Below, in pieces: positions 44,701 through 54,300 of a DNA stretch of 64,000 nt. This DNA is from Henricia sp. BOLD:AAB3569 (Eukaryota > Echinodermata > Asteroidea > Spinulosida > Echinasteridae): positions 3,782,001-3,846,000 of the forward strand of contig JBBELK010000298.1 of NCBI GenBank assembly GCA_037783545.1, in the 5' to 3' direction. Each line of letters starts with the position of its first letter. Position 1 is the first letter of the stretch. A program made the position numbers and the translations under genes. The notes under the pieces are model-generated. The model had not been told where the DNA came from and ran no database searches. It was given only the letters and a program-made list of their open reading frames with translations.

Positions 44701-47497
44701 GATCAGCACTCATTAGACACAGCGCTAGCCTTAATGCAAGCCGCTACAGCACACGCAGAGGATGAGTCGGAGGTTAGTACTTCATGCCTTTATTTTTTTA
44801 AACCAATTGTTAAAATCAATTGAAACAATTTAAATTCATTGGACATATACCTTGGAATCATGGGTCAGGGAAAACAAGGAAACGAGGTTAAACACGTGTC
44901 AACCCATATCGAACGCCTTTATTTACAAACACATGATACATAATACATCGCGACGGCTGGTAAAGCGTATAGCCCAACATTTGTCTCTTTTGTTTATTTT
45001 AAACATTTCTAGTTAATTACGTGACATTTTGATAATCTTTTTTCACAATGACCATCGACAAATTATTGTCAAGGATGCTAGATTGCTACATTATGTAAAC
45101 AAGCTAAACCAATTACTGATTAATTGCGATCCCCGTTGCTAACTGATTCAAACCGGTCATTCAACACCTAGCTCGGTTGTCGAGTGGTTAACACGTCTGC
45201 CTTGTTTGCAGGATGTCATGGGTTCGAATCCCGCCCGAGCACGCTATGAAGTTTTTCATAGTGTCTCAGGAAAGCACAGCGCTAATATACGTCAGGTAAG
45301 GGCAAAAACAAACCCTAATTACCATTCATTCTCCCCGACACAAACTAAACCAATCACTGATCAATTGCAATCCCCATTGCTAACTGATTCGAACGAGCCA
45401 TTCAACACCTAGCTCGGTGGTCGAATGGTTAAGACGTCTGCCTTGTTTGCAGGAGGTCGTGGGTTCGAATCCCGCTATGAAGTTTTTCATAGTGTCTCGA
45501 AAAAGCACTGAGTATACAGTGCTAATATACGTCGGGGGTAAGAGCAAAAAACAAACCCTAATAAAAGGAGCGTGACCAGAGTTTCTGAAAAATAGTTTTC
45601 GATGTAACTTACCAATATTATCAAGTAACTCCCATACACACCTCCCATGTCCCAAAAACCCGAAAACATTCGCAACTTCCAGTAAAAAATTGAACAAAAC
45701 GAGTATGCTTTCAGCGGATAAACGTTGATACTGGAAAATTAGTTTACAAATAATTGGTGGATTTTCGACGATATCCTCAAAAATATGCGGCATAGAAGCG
45801 CGGGAGTTTCAGTTTCGTAATCAGAAAAATATAACGGATGTTATGATATAAAAATCTCATGACCCATAAGGTAAGTCCCGGGGAGTTATGGGTAAAAAAA
45901 AGTGATCTGGTCACACTCCTTTAACATTCGTAATTTTTTTTATTCCAATTTTCCCACAGGAAGTAGCAGATGAATTTCTAAAAGGAGACATAATAGTAGA
46001 GGATTTCTTGGAGACGTTTAAGCCCAAGAGACAGCTGTCTCATCTCAGGCACATAAAGTCAGAGAAAATACAGGAGTTATTGGCGGAACAACGACGAGCC
46101 AGGTCCAGCTCGGCTGGTCAAGGTAGGTCAAAGGTCACAAGGGACGAAGTCTGATTGGCCGCGGAAGTGATCATGTGTCTTGCTTGTTGACCTGTCTTCT
46201 GTTTAACATTGGACAGCAGTTTTAACCGGTGACCAAAATATAAAAAATGTTATTTTCAAAAGTATTTTCCCAAGTATATAAACTCGGAAGTTCAGAAAGT
46301 CAAGTTTGACTGACGATTTCTCTCTTGTTGGAAAATAATTTTCCTTTAATTTGGTATCATTGGAAAGCCCTGTTATTCCTCTTTACATTGATGTATCATT
46401 TCTTATGATTAATCAATTGGGGATGTGCAGTATAGCGGAATATAGGGGCGGGTGTAAAGTGAAATGTCACAAAATTCACTGCTATTGTCATGCAGTGCAT
46501 TCCCCTTTTGCTTGGAGGATGGGAATGTGTCAATGCACTTTTTTGACAATAGCAATGCATTTTGTGACATTTCACTTTACACCCGCCCCGTATTCAGCTG
46601 TGCTGCACATCCCCCAGTTGCTTAATCATAACAAATGACACATCATCGTAAAGAGGAATAACAGGGCTTTCCAATGATATAAAATTAAAGGAAAATTATT
46701 TTGCAACATGAGAGAAATCGTCAGTTAAACTTGACTTTCCGAACTTTTTTTGAGGAGTTTATATAATATTGGATGGCTTTGAGGGTGATATGAGAATATA
46801 CCGCATGAGTCATGAAAATACTGAATGAGCCGAAGGCAAGTTCAGTATTTTCATGACGAGTGCGGTATATTCTCATATCACCCGAATTGACACTCAATAT
46901 TATTATTGTTATATAAAATTAAGCTTATACGTTTTTGTTTTGTAAGATTTCCGCAAAATGTTTGTCTGTTTGGTGTTGAATACTTCAGTTCATGTGCAAC
47001 GTTTACAACTGCATGCGCTTTTGTTATTGTTGAACAGTATTTTTTGTTACTGTACTCGGGCAGGCATTGCACACACAGGGCATTCACTCGATGCATGATG
47101 ACGCGCGTACGCGTGTGCTTTGCTGCGCCCAGCGTGGACGCACATCAGATTGGGCCTCTGTGCTGCACAGTATCAGAAATGTACAGTTTCCGCAAAAGCT
47201 TAATTTTATATAATAAATTGCTATTTATTTTCATCGAATTTGCTGAGAACCACAGACAATATAACTTTAAATGATTAGGAATTAATCCAAACATTTTTAT
47301 TTGTAATATTTTTGGCAGGTTCAGTCACCCAGAATTCAACAACTCCCCCCTACCCACACCCATTCTACCAGCAGAGTGCTCAAGGTGCTCCACCCTACAG
47401 CTACCAGCCCCAAAGACAAGCCCCTCAACCACCGCACCCAGCCCCTCGCTATGCCCCTGGGGCGCCAGCACCCACGCTGGGTGCCTACCCACAGTAG
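41703..47497 (+). CDS. VPS37: VPS37 B/C/D-type ESCRT-I subunit, complete, 6 coding exons, 339 aa
   Basis: Subunit of ESCRT-I, which sorts ubiquitinated cargo into multivesicular bodies; VPS37 binds TSG101/VPS28/MVB12 through its Mod(r) domain. Exons: 41703-41983, 42290-42431, 43457-43628, 44690-44772, 45960-46122, 47319-47497, with all phases consistent. Residues about 1-93 are a Pro/Gln/Tyr-rich extension. The Mod(r) coiled-coil core runs from about 108 (LWSLDTEELSILLENEEKF) through NRSLAEFNLSRES and KTKLDSKKD to FLETFKPKRQLSHLRHIKSE near 245-270. The last 60 residues are again Pro/Tyr-rich and end LGAYPQ. The core resembles human VPS37B/C/D rather than VPS37A (no UEV domain seen). No PTAP or PSAP motif is visible in either tail. 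The start is the first ATG of exon 1. A polypyrimidine tract plus CAG ending at 41668 suggests an upstream noncoding exon. The exon 2 and 4 donors (GTCTGT, GTTAGT) are weak. Which vertebrate paralogue it equals cannot be set; it is probably the pre-duplication form. Confidence 0.95.
42456..42775 (-). mobile_element. AAAGGAGCGTG-family MITE in VPS37 intron 2
   Basis: Reverse family order: TTTTTCCAGAAAATGGATTT, AATCATATAAAATA, TTTTTTGACGATATAC, GTATCAAAATCTCAAGACCC, GTGATCTGGTTACGATCTTT. Part of the left half (CCCCAAAATACTATCC) is deleted. Confidence 0.8.
45090..45560 (+). mobile_element. Tandemly duplicated tRNA-derived SINE in VPS37 intron 4
   Basis: Two head-to-tail units each contain CTAACTGATTC, ATTCAACACCTAGCTCGG, a tRNA-like A box (GTCGAGTGGTTAACACG), anticodon-arm-like CTGCCTTGTTTGCAGG and B box GGGTTCGAATCCCGC, then TATGAAGTTTTTCATAGTGT. 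The first unit folds into a nearly complete cloverleaf, with stem GCTCGG/CCGAGC. The second lacks the 3' acceptor strand. A shared tail marks them as SINEs. Fragments lie near 29235-29330 and 63680-63720. Confidence 0.8.
45565..45925 (-). mobile_element. AAAGGAGCGTG-family MITE with both ends, VPS37 intron 4
   Basis: AAAGGAGCGTGACCAGA at the left and TCTGGTCACACTCCTTT at the right define the family TIR. The body is diverged from other copies. It ends about 35 bp before the exon 5 acceptor. Confidence 0.85.
46277..46764. mobile_element. Large palindromic element, second copy, VPS37 intron 5
   Basis: Same 490-bp palindrome as 23836-24324 (AAAGTCAAGTTTGACTGACG ... GTTAAACTTGACTTTCCGAA), with nearly identical arms including GGAAAGCCCTGTTATTCCTC. 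Confidence 0.9.
46762..46917. mobile_element. AATATTGGATGGCTTTGAGG foldback MITE
   Basis: Arms GGTGATATGAGAATATACCG / CGGTATATTCTCATATCACC and ATGAAAATACTGAA / TTCAGTATTTTCAT around GCCGAAGGC. Directly abuts the preceding element. Confidence 0.8.
46911..47217. mobile_element. TTATATAAAATTAAGCTT-ended element
   Basis: Ends TATATAAAATTAAGCTTATA and AAAGCTTAATTTTATATAAT are inverted. The interior has GCGCGTACGCGTGTGCTTTG and CTGTGCTGCACAGTATCAG. A reversed relative is at about 56845-57070. Ends about 100 bp before the VPS37 exon 6 acceptor. Confidence 0.7.
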
Positions 47498-48001
47498 ACG
47501 GCATCCAAGAACCAAGGAATAACTAAAAAAAATACTCCAGGGACTCTTCAAAAGTTGGCTCCAGTGCCGGGGGCCTAACTGCATCCCAATCAAAGTGCGG
47601 TATAAAAACAACAGTGAATTTGACGTACGTAAACACAAACACAATGGGTGGCGTTTTTATGAATACGCCATTTAGTCCCATCATGCTTCACGCGGAGAGG
47701 ATTGTTACGTCATCTCGTTTTGCGGCTATTGGAATTTATTCCAGTAATGTTGGAATCATCTAGCCCTATGCTTATTTATTGCACTGTACGTTTTTTTTTT
47801 TTAATTCTTATAATGACGTACAGTCAAAGTAAATGTCACATTTTATGAATGGTTGGGGGCAATGACCCAAAATGTTACATCATGAAAACATTACTCAAAG
47901 TGTTGATAGCAATGGTAACAAACACCACATGAATTTATTTCTGTCCAAAATGGTACTTTTTGTAAGGTTGTTAAACACACACTTTTTTACCATTCACTTA
48001 A

Positions 48002-48628
48002 GGGGGTTGTCTTAAAGTTTTCAACATTTTCACGGTTCTACAAAGCGTAGGAAGGGCGAGGGGAATGAGGGCCTCATACCGGTAGGACTTAACATGCACT
48101 GTAAAATGTGACCGGCTCCAGCAAAACCCAACACTTGTGATGAAAATTCAAAATTTAAGTTTTTGTATCATCTTAGTGTGCATACAAAAAGGTATCTTTT
48201 AAAACATGTTTGAGGAAATTCTGATAATTTTTGGCGAAGTTATGACCAATTAAAGTATGACAGATCAGAAAAAGTGAAATGGAGCTATTGGTCTTTAAAG
48301 TTTGACAAACTAGTCGATTATTTAAATTGTTGTCAATAATATGAGGAATTTTGAGACAGATCAAACAACAAAACAAATCTTGAATGTATCCCGATGTTGA
48401 TTCTGCCAAATTTTCAAGTTGGTCCCAGAGGCCATTTGTTAAGGTTGTGGGCCCATATCACGTAATGGGAAATGCCGAGAAGCGTCGGGTTTTGCCAGAG
48501 TCGGTCACAAATGTTAACATTTCATGGTACACGTAGTGACAAAAAAGTAGTATTTCGGAGGGAGGGGGTCTTGAAAAATACTACGCTCTGTAGAACCGTG
48601 AAAATGTTGACAACTTTAGACAGCCCCT
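48002..48628. mobile_element. 627-bp element with about 45-bp inverted ends
   Basis: Left GGGGGTTGTCTTAAAGTTTT...CAACATTTTCACGGTTCTAC and right GTAGAACCGTGAAAATGTTG...GACAACTTTAGACAGCCCC. Interior AT-rich, no ORF. Confidence 0.8.
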
Positions 48629-48800
48629 ATTCACAAACCCATACATAGATTTTAAAAAGTTGTCTACAGCATTTATGCATCTACATTGTCTATAGCCGAC
48701 ATTTCTGCAAACTAGTATACCAACGTTCTTCTTGGGATTTCTTGCGTTTTTATTCCAGGAATATATATAGTTTCGTCTTAAAAATGATACATTGGGCCTT

Positions 48801-48940
48801 TAAAGGCACAGGCTCGTCAACAATGCACGCGCGCCAAATTCGTGCCACGAAATATGCAGCTCCATAGCAAAGGCATGGAGCTGCGTATTTTGTGGCACGA
48901 ATTAGGCGCGAGTGCATTGCTGACGAGCCTGTGCCTTTAA
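48801..48940. mobile_element. Palindromic MITE family 'GGCTCGTCA', copy 3
   Basis: AAAGGCACAGGCTCGTCAAC / CTGACGAGCCTGTGCCTTTA with inner AATTCGTGCCACGAAATA / TATTTTGTGGCACGAATT and loop around AGCAAAGGC. Confidence 0.88.
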
Positions 48941-49404
48941 ATATTTCTTCACCAGCGTCAATAGGATTGAGGTTTTATCGGATGTAGTCATTTCCTTGTA
49001 AATCTTATATCCTGTAAACCCTATATCCCTTCTATTTCATTTTTGCTTTCATATTTTACCAAAAGTTAAAATACAACTTTCGACATTTTATACATGTACA
49101 TGTAGCAGGAATCACGAGTTAATTTCCCCCAGAAGCTAAAATGCCACTAATTTTAAAACTCTCACTGTAGCGTTCCTCGAGGGACTGAAATAAAGCGAGC
49201 TTTACATCGAGAGAGCCCTACATGTATAACCAATGCACAACACAATGAATAGTAGAATGTGTAATTACACATTCTTTGTTTTTATGCTGATATGAATTTA
49301 CATATTCATGAGAATAGTGATGTCACGTTATACACGCACAGGAATCAAACCAAATTTTACATTGTCTTGTTAGTACATTCTAGAAAATATTAACAAGAAT
49401 GAGC

Positions 49405-50150
49405 CCGAATTAGCCTTGCCTTGTCCAAGTCTATGATCGTGACGTGAGTTGGCAAAATATTAGCGACCTCTCGCGATAAACTGTAGGCTGGTTACCGGAA
49501 TATCTTGGTCTGAAATCCAGACTTAGGCGCGAGGCTAAATCATAGCCTTGTTCTTTCTGTATGTGTTGCTTTATATCAATTACTTATGCGAAACCTGAGT
49601 GGTTATAAATATTTATATCTTACATCCAATCAGAGCTCCCTATTTTGACCAGGCCTTGGGTCAAATAATGCGTTGACCAGTTTGCAAGCATAAAGGTTTG
49701 TACGTCGTACATTATGTATCATGTCTCTGATATAGTGTTACAACTGAGGAAATCAACAATAGTTTGAATTATGCAGCCGAAAAATTGATGACTTTCACGA
49801 AGCCAGAAGATATCCCTCATTTGTTAACTTACCAACTTGGTATACGTACGGAAATTCTGCTATTTTTCAAACGGCACCGTATTGTTCTGTCAAAACAACG
49901 TTAATCAATGAGCTTTTACATCTCGGTGCTCTCTTTGAAAAATTAGCATAAAGAGTCCCCGCCCATAAAACAAGTCCAGTACAGAAAGAACAAGGCTGTG
50001 ATTAAGCCTCATGCATATAAGTCTGGATTTCAGACCAAGATATTCCGGTAACCAGCCTATAGTCGCTGACTACAGTTTATCGCGAGAGGTTGCTAATATT
50101 TTGCAAACTCATGATCATAGACTTGGACAAGGCTAGAATTAGCCTTTTGC
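49405..50150. mobile_element. Element with about 150-bp inverted arms
   Basis: Left arm CCTTGTCCAAGTCTATGATC ... CTCTCGCGATAAACTGTAGG ... ACCGGAATATCTTGGTCTGA ... CATAGCCTTGTTCTTTCTGT. The right arm has the same segments inverted, from TACAGAAAGAACAAGGCTGT to ATCATAGACTTGGACAAGGC. Spacer about 420 bp, no ORF. Confidence 0.85.
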
Positions 50151-50164
50151 GCGTTTCACATCTG

Positions 50165-50410
50165 GTGTACTTAGGCCGGGGTCAGATGAATTCAACATCC
50201 CAATTTATTGTAGTACATGTATTACTATAGTACGATTACGAGATTTTGTGCGTCTGTAATCGTATCACAATCGGTCAACGACGAGAATTCTCATCGTTCG
50301 AGTCTTACAATCCATCCCATAAGCCTCTGCGATAACCTTCCCCTCTTGTGCACCGAGCTAGCCACCGCAAGGGACGGATTACAATACGATTACAAGATTG
50401 TGTTACTCGT
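50165..50410. repeat. Second copy of the 28435-28590 repeat
   Basis: AGGCCGGGGTCAGATGAATT to CATCGTTCGAGTCTTACAAT, plus a mirrored TTACAATACGATTACAAGAT at the right end, suggesting an inverted-repeat element. Confidence 0.65.
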
Positions 50411-50835
50411 GGTTTGACTCTAAATATATCACCGTGTTTGCGTCAGTGTTAACTGCAATGATTCGGAGTGCCGTGTTTACAGAAGTTGCAGTCGAAGGTC
50501 ATGCTCTGTGTGCAAGGCCACATGTATTTTTCAGGTTTTTCCCCCCCATCAACGGCTGTGGGGCGGATGCGGTGAAGATTAATTGCTTATTTAACCGTAA
50601 ACTGATCCCAAGCTCGGGGTTCGACCCTCCACCAACACGAAACCAAAATCGGTTTGTGATCCGGAGCTGATCCAGAGATGGGTGTTCGACCCCGAGCTCG
50701 GGATCCAGTGTAAACAGGCTTTTGGTAGCTCTGTTGATGGAATCATTACTTATGACTACCAGAAAGTAATTTACATGTACTTTATGTCAATATTTGTTTT
50801 AAACACTGCCAAAATTTCTGCGGGTTAGTTTATTA

Positions 50836-51302
50836 AAGGCCCTCTCACACACAGAAAAACTCCGGCACAACTCATAGCAGCGCGCAACTCCTGGCAAAAA
50901 TGTATCACACAAGATTGGGTAGAGTTGTACGAGTGAGTTATGTGAAATTCCTGATGGTTTGGCGCAAAATGCCAGAGTCGGGTAATTCATACAAAATTTG
51001 TAACTGATTCGCAGTAAGCTCGTAGTAAACTTGTGACTTACTTGGGGCCAATTTCATAAAGCTGTTTAGCAAAAAATTTGCTTTATAAAAATGGGTTAAT
51101 AGTCAAAATTGTATGTCAACTTGTGTTTTTAGCAAAAATAGCAGAACACCAGTCAATTATAATACACATCACATAAGATTTTGCTAAAAACCGTATCAAA
51201 TTCGTAATCGACACGTAGCACATGTATACTCTTAAACATTGTGATGCCAAAGGTTTTACCAGGAGTTTCCCGAGATTTTATTGTGTGAGAGAGGGCCGTT
51301 TA
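50836..51302. mobile_element. MITE with AAAGGCCCTCTCACACA ends and a nested copy
   Basis: Left AAAGGCCCTCTCACACACAG, right TGTGTGAGAGAGGGCCGTTT. At 51044-51200 it contains a GGGGCCAATTTCATAAAGCT fragment of another MITE family. Confidence 0.8.
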
Positions 51303-51356
51303 TTTAATCTGCAAATGTTGCATTGGCCTTTAACCTCTATTCAGTGCATGAAGGCT

Positions 51357-51486
51357 TAAAGACACAGGCTCGTCAGCAATGCGCACGCACCATATTTGTG
51401 CCACGCAATACACAGCTATATGCCTTTGCTATGTAGCTACATATTTTGTGGCGAGTGCGCATTGCTGACGAGCCTGTGCGTTTAAG
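51357..51486. mobile_element. Palindromic MITE family 'GGCTCGTCA', copy 4
   Basis: GACACAGGCTCGTCAGCAAT / ATTGCTGACGAGCCTGTGCG, inner TTTGTGCCACGCAAT, loop around GCCTTTGC. Confidence 0.85.
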
Positions 51487-52929
51487 CCAAGTAACTTGTC
51501 TTGGCTGATGTGGCCTAGTGTGCCCAAAATTAGTTTCATAAAGAATCCAACAGTTTAAGCACACATTTACATGTAGGTTTAGTGGTTCTATACAGATTTG
51601 GTGTTTTTAAAATCTCTTTGCTACATGTACCGTCACCAATTAGTTACCCTGGTACTTACTTTTTATGTTAGATATCATTTGGCTGTTAATTTTTTGTAAA
51701 ATATAGCATTTTTTCAAGAAATGCATGCATCATGTACAAATTGCAAAGTTTATCTATAATATTATTAACAAAATAATGTTAGAAATAAATAATATTCCTT
51801 TTAAAAATCAATCTTTGTTTCACCCGTTTGGAATTTATTGTTAAACACACTTAAACTGTTTTAATTAAAAGTTTCATTTTCACATGTTACATTTGTACAA
51901 CATAAAAAAATATTTACATAGTTTTCAAATTATTACATAATTGTTTTCACCCAAAGCTCAAGCCCATATATGGAAACTGATCAAGCCATCTACCTACCAC
52001 CGACTCGCATGTAATTTGAAGTTGAAGCCTAAATCATAACTATTGACTATTGATTGCTTTTCGGTGACGTCACGCCTTCCATCCACCATTTTGGGTGTCA
52101 TTTTTCATGACCCACGTGGCTCGAGTGATTACCGGCAAGAAAAGCGTATCGGCTGCACTTACCTCTGTTGCGCCATGGCTGTTGTATCGAGAAAGATAAA
52201 AATGTATTTCTTCAGGCTAAAAATCGTGATCAAGTAAAAACACTTTCGTTTTTACAAGCTGACTACAAACTCAATAATTTGTGCGTGCGTGCGCGCGTGA
52301 CTGGTGACACCCAAACATTCCCGGATGTTCTACGTCACGGAAAGCAATCAATAGATGAATATGGTAACTAGGTCCGGGGTCCGGTGGAACTTCTAGTGTA
52401 CTTGTATGCCGTATGCTTAAAATCCAAACAGTGCATATCCAATAGCATGCACGTTCTTGCAAAAATGCCAAAATGGATACAGATGCCATTCTTACAGAAC
52501 TGACTTTGATTCCTTTCATACGACAAAGATTAATCGTTAGTTAATGAAGCGTGCGGAAATTGAATGAAGAGCGATACCGTTCACATAAAGATCGAATGAA
52601 GTTGTGAGAGGCCACTATGTCTAAACACACAGTACATGCGCATCGGGTGTCGGGCATTGCGTTTTAAGTTTATGATGCGTTGTGTGGTTTTCGACTAGTG
52701 CATCAAAGCAATGCTTGCTAGGGGCTTGATGCAGGACATGATTATGCAACCAGGCCTCCCACCTAGGAGAAAATGTGAAGCAACATTTGTAAAAAAAGTT
52801 CATGTGGAAAGTATATCTTGGAATTGGATTATCTGTTGATTCTAGGAGGTAAAATCCTTATAATCTTTGTTCAATGTATACGAAAAAATACCATAAAATT
52901 AATAATCACAATATGTTGTAATGCCATCA

Positions 52930-53529
52930 TCAAACTCTCCGTAAAATCCAGCTCGCAAAGAGGAGAGCTGTACTGACAATGCTAAAAGTCGCCCACAGAG
53001 GCATTTTAGTTTCCTTCTGTTGTTGCTTCCACGCATCTGTCCTCATTTTCTGCTGTTCGCGCATTCGTTGCTCCCTCCGCAGTGCCTCGCCGTAATGCGC
53101 TTTGTAGAACTCGTCAAAATCATACATGCGCTGCCCGTGGGTGTTGTAGTAAACCGAAAACTTACGAGCTTGTTCCTTTTCGTGCTTGCTCGCTTTCTCT
53201 TTCGTCTCGCTGTGGTGGTCCCACTCGGTGAAGACTCCACGGTCGTAACGCCGACGCAATTTCACGTTCCCCAGGACGCTGTAGGCCTCGCTGATGGCTG
53301 CAAATCGGTCCTGGGCCGTTTTGCTTCCCTGGTTCAAGTCGGGATGGTACACCTTGGACAGCTTATAGTAGGCCATTTTAATTTGAGTTTGGGTGGCCTT
53401 TTGTGAAACGCCAAGCACCGTGTAGAGACTCATCCTAGGCTCGGCTTTCTTGTGCTTGTGGTGTTTGTAGCCTCTTGTTTGATGCCAAAAGCAGAGTGGG
53501 ATGGTCCTTGGGGCAAGCCATGGTCCCAT
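52930..53529 (-). CDS. DNAJC30: DNAJC30-type mitochondrial J-protein, intronless coding region, 199 aa from the preferred start
   Basis: In mammals DNAJC30 is a mitochondrial inner-membrane J-domain protein associated with ATP synthase. From the chosen Met the protein has a basic, hydrophobic-rich leader (MGPWLAPRTIPL, then Lys/His-rich) that could act as a mitochondrial presequence. The J domain follows at about 35-98, with the HPD triad at 62-64 and the helix II/III pattern. The family-specific segment FDEFYKAHYGE lies at about 138-148, then an Arg/Gln-rich helix and one C-terminal membrane helix at about 177-196. Human DNAJC30 is 226 aa, also single-exon, with the same C-terminal layout. 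The reading frame stays open up to 53679 (249 aa). However, the extra 50 residues begin inside an interspersed repeat (53651-53827) and contain a good acceptor (TGAAATACAG) at about 53566. The Met at 53529 or an upstream spliced leader exon is therefore more likely. It lies head-to-head with BUD23. Confidence 0.92.
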   Translation of the reverse strand: MGPWLAPRTIPLCFWHQTRGYKHHKHKKAEPRMSLYTVLGVSQKATQTQIKMAYYKLSKVYHPDLNQGSKTAQDRFAAISEAYSVLGNVKLRRRYDRGVFTEWDHHSETKEKASKHEKEQARKFSVYYNTHGQRMYDFDEFYKAHYGEALRREQRMREQQKMRTDAWKQQQKETKMPLWATFSIVSTALLFASWILRRV

Positions 53530-53650
53530 CCTTGAGTGGCAGATCCGTGAAGCACAATCTGGAAACTGTATTTCATAAACAAAATATATTTTTACATTTG
53601 TTAGGATGGGAACAGAATTAAGCCAAGGCAACATACCGTAAATGCCCCTG

Positions 53651-53827
53651 ACAATAGACTGCCGAAGTGAATACGTCACCTTTTGTCAGTTGCCTAGGCA
53701 ATTGGATCTAAACAAAAAATCACTCAACCGTGTCCCAGTGCTTTTCCAATGGTAGTTTTCCCGGCGACCATGATAGTTTAGATCCAATCGCCATGGCAAC
53801 GCACGTCACACTTCGGCAGTCTATTGT
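53651..53827. mobile_element. CAATAGACTGCCGAAGTG-family MITE upstream of DNAJC30
   Basis: Terminal inverted repeats ACAATAGACTGCCGAAGTGA and CACTTCGGCAGTCTATTGT. The body is almost identical to 27424-27603, which suggests a fairly recent copy. Confidence 0.88.
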
Positions 53828-54139
53828 TACCCATGCGCATTTGCTACCGGTAGCCTGTGCACTGACAATAGACCTGTTTGGGGTTCTCCGCACACAATGG
53901 AATTAGCATAAATTAGTACAGACCGGTTCCTGATCCTATCGCTTATTGCGGGTCGCACATCCTGGCACTTTTGTGAGCCGGTGTTATATGCCTATACGGG
54001 CATAGCACTGTGACTGGAGTGAAAACAAACTCGTTCATGCTTTAATACGTGTACGTAGACAATTGCTTTTTTCCTTCGCTTGTCACCATGGGCACACCAT
54101 TGTTTTCACTCCAGCCTTACCAGATGTGATGTGATGTGA

Positions 54140-54300
54140 TGTTATCGACGCCATGTTGTTCACGGGGCAGTTCGAACACGCGTTGCTGTGTGTGTGCGTG
54201 GATCGTGTACGAATGCATTGTTAGGTCACTGTGCATTAGCAACGATCCGCGCACGCACACGGCAACGCGTGTTCGAAGTGCCCTGTGAACAAGAAGGCAT
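54140..54300. mobile_element. Inverted-repeat element shared with 37655-37815
   Basis: Arms CATGTTGTTCACGGGGCAGT...GAACACGCGTTGCTGTGTG and GCACACGGCAACGCGTGTTC...TGCCCTGTGAACAAGAAGGC with TTAGGTCACTGTGC in the centre. The same core, TTAGGTCACTGTGCTTTTGT, is at about 37733. Confidence 0.75.

Larger units (their letters stand above)
47498..52929. other. Convergent VPS37 / DNAJC30 intergenic region
   Basis: No ORF of interest. The VPS37 3' UTR must start at 47498, and there is no obvious nearby AATAAA (candidates at about 49188 and 51785). The stretch is dominated by the inverted-repeat elements listed below. 51600-52930 is AT-rich then mixed, with TGCGTGCGTGCGCGCGTG at about 52282. Confidence 0.5.

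Noticed and set aside
45170..45245. Functional tRNA-Thr(TGT) gene
   Set aside because: The cloverleaf is fair, but the sequence shares a non-tRNA tail and upstream flank with a truncated tandem copy and other fragments, which fits a SINE.
53020..53406. 128-codon plus-strand ORF opposite DNAJC30
   Set aside because: Shadow of the J-domain exon on the other strand.
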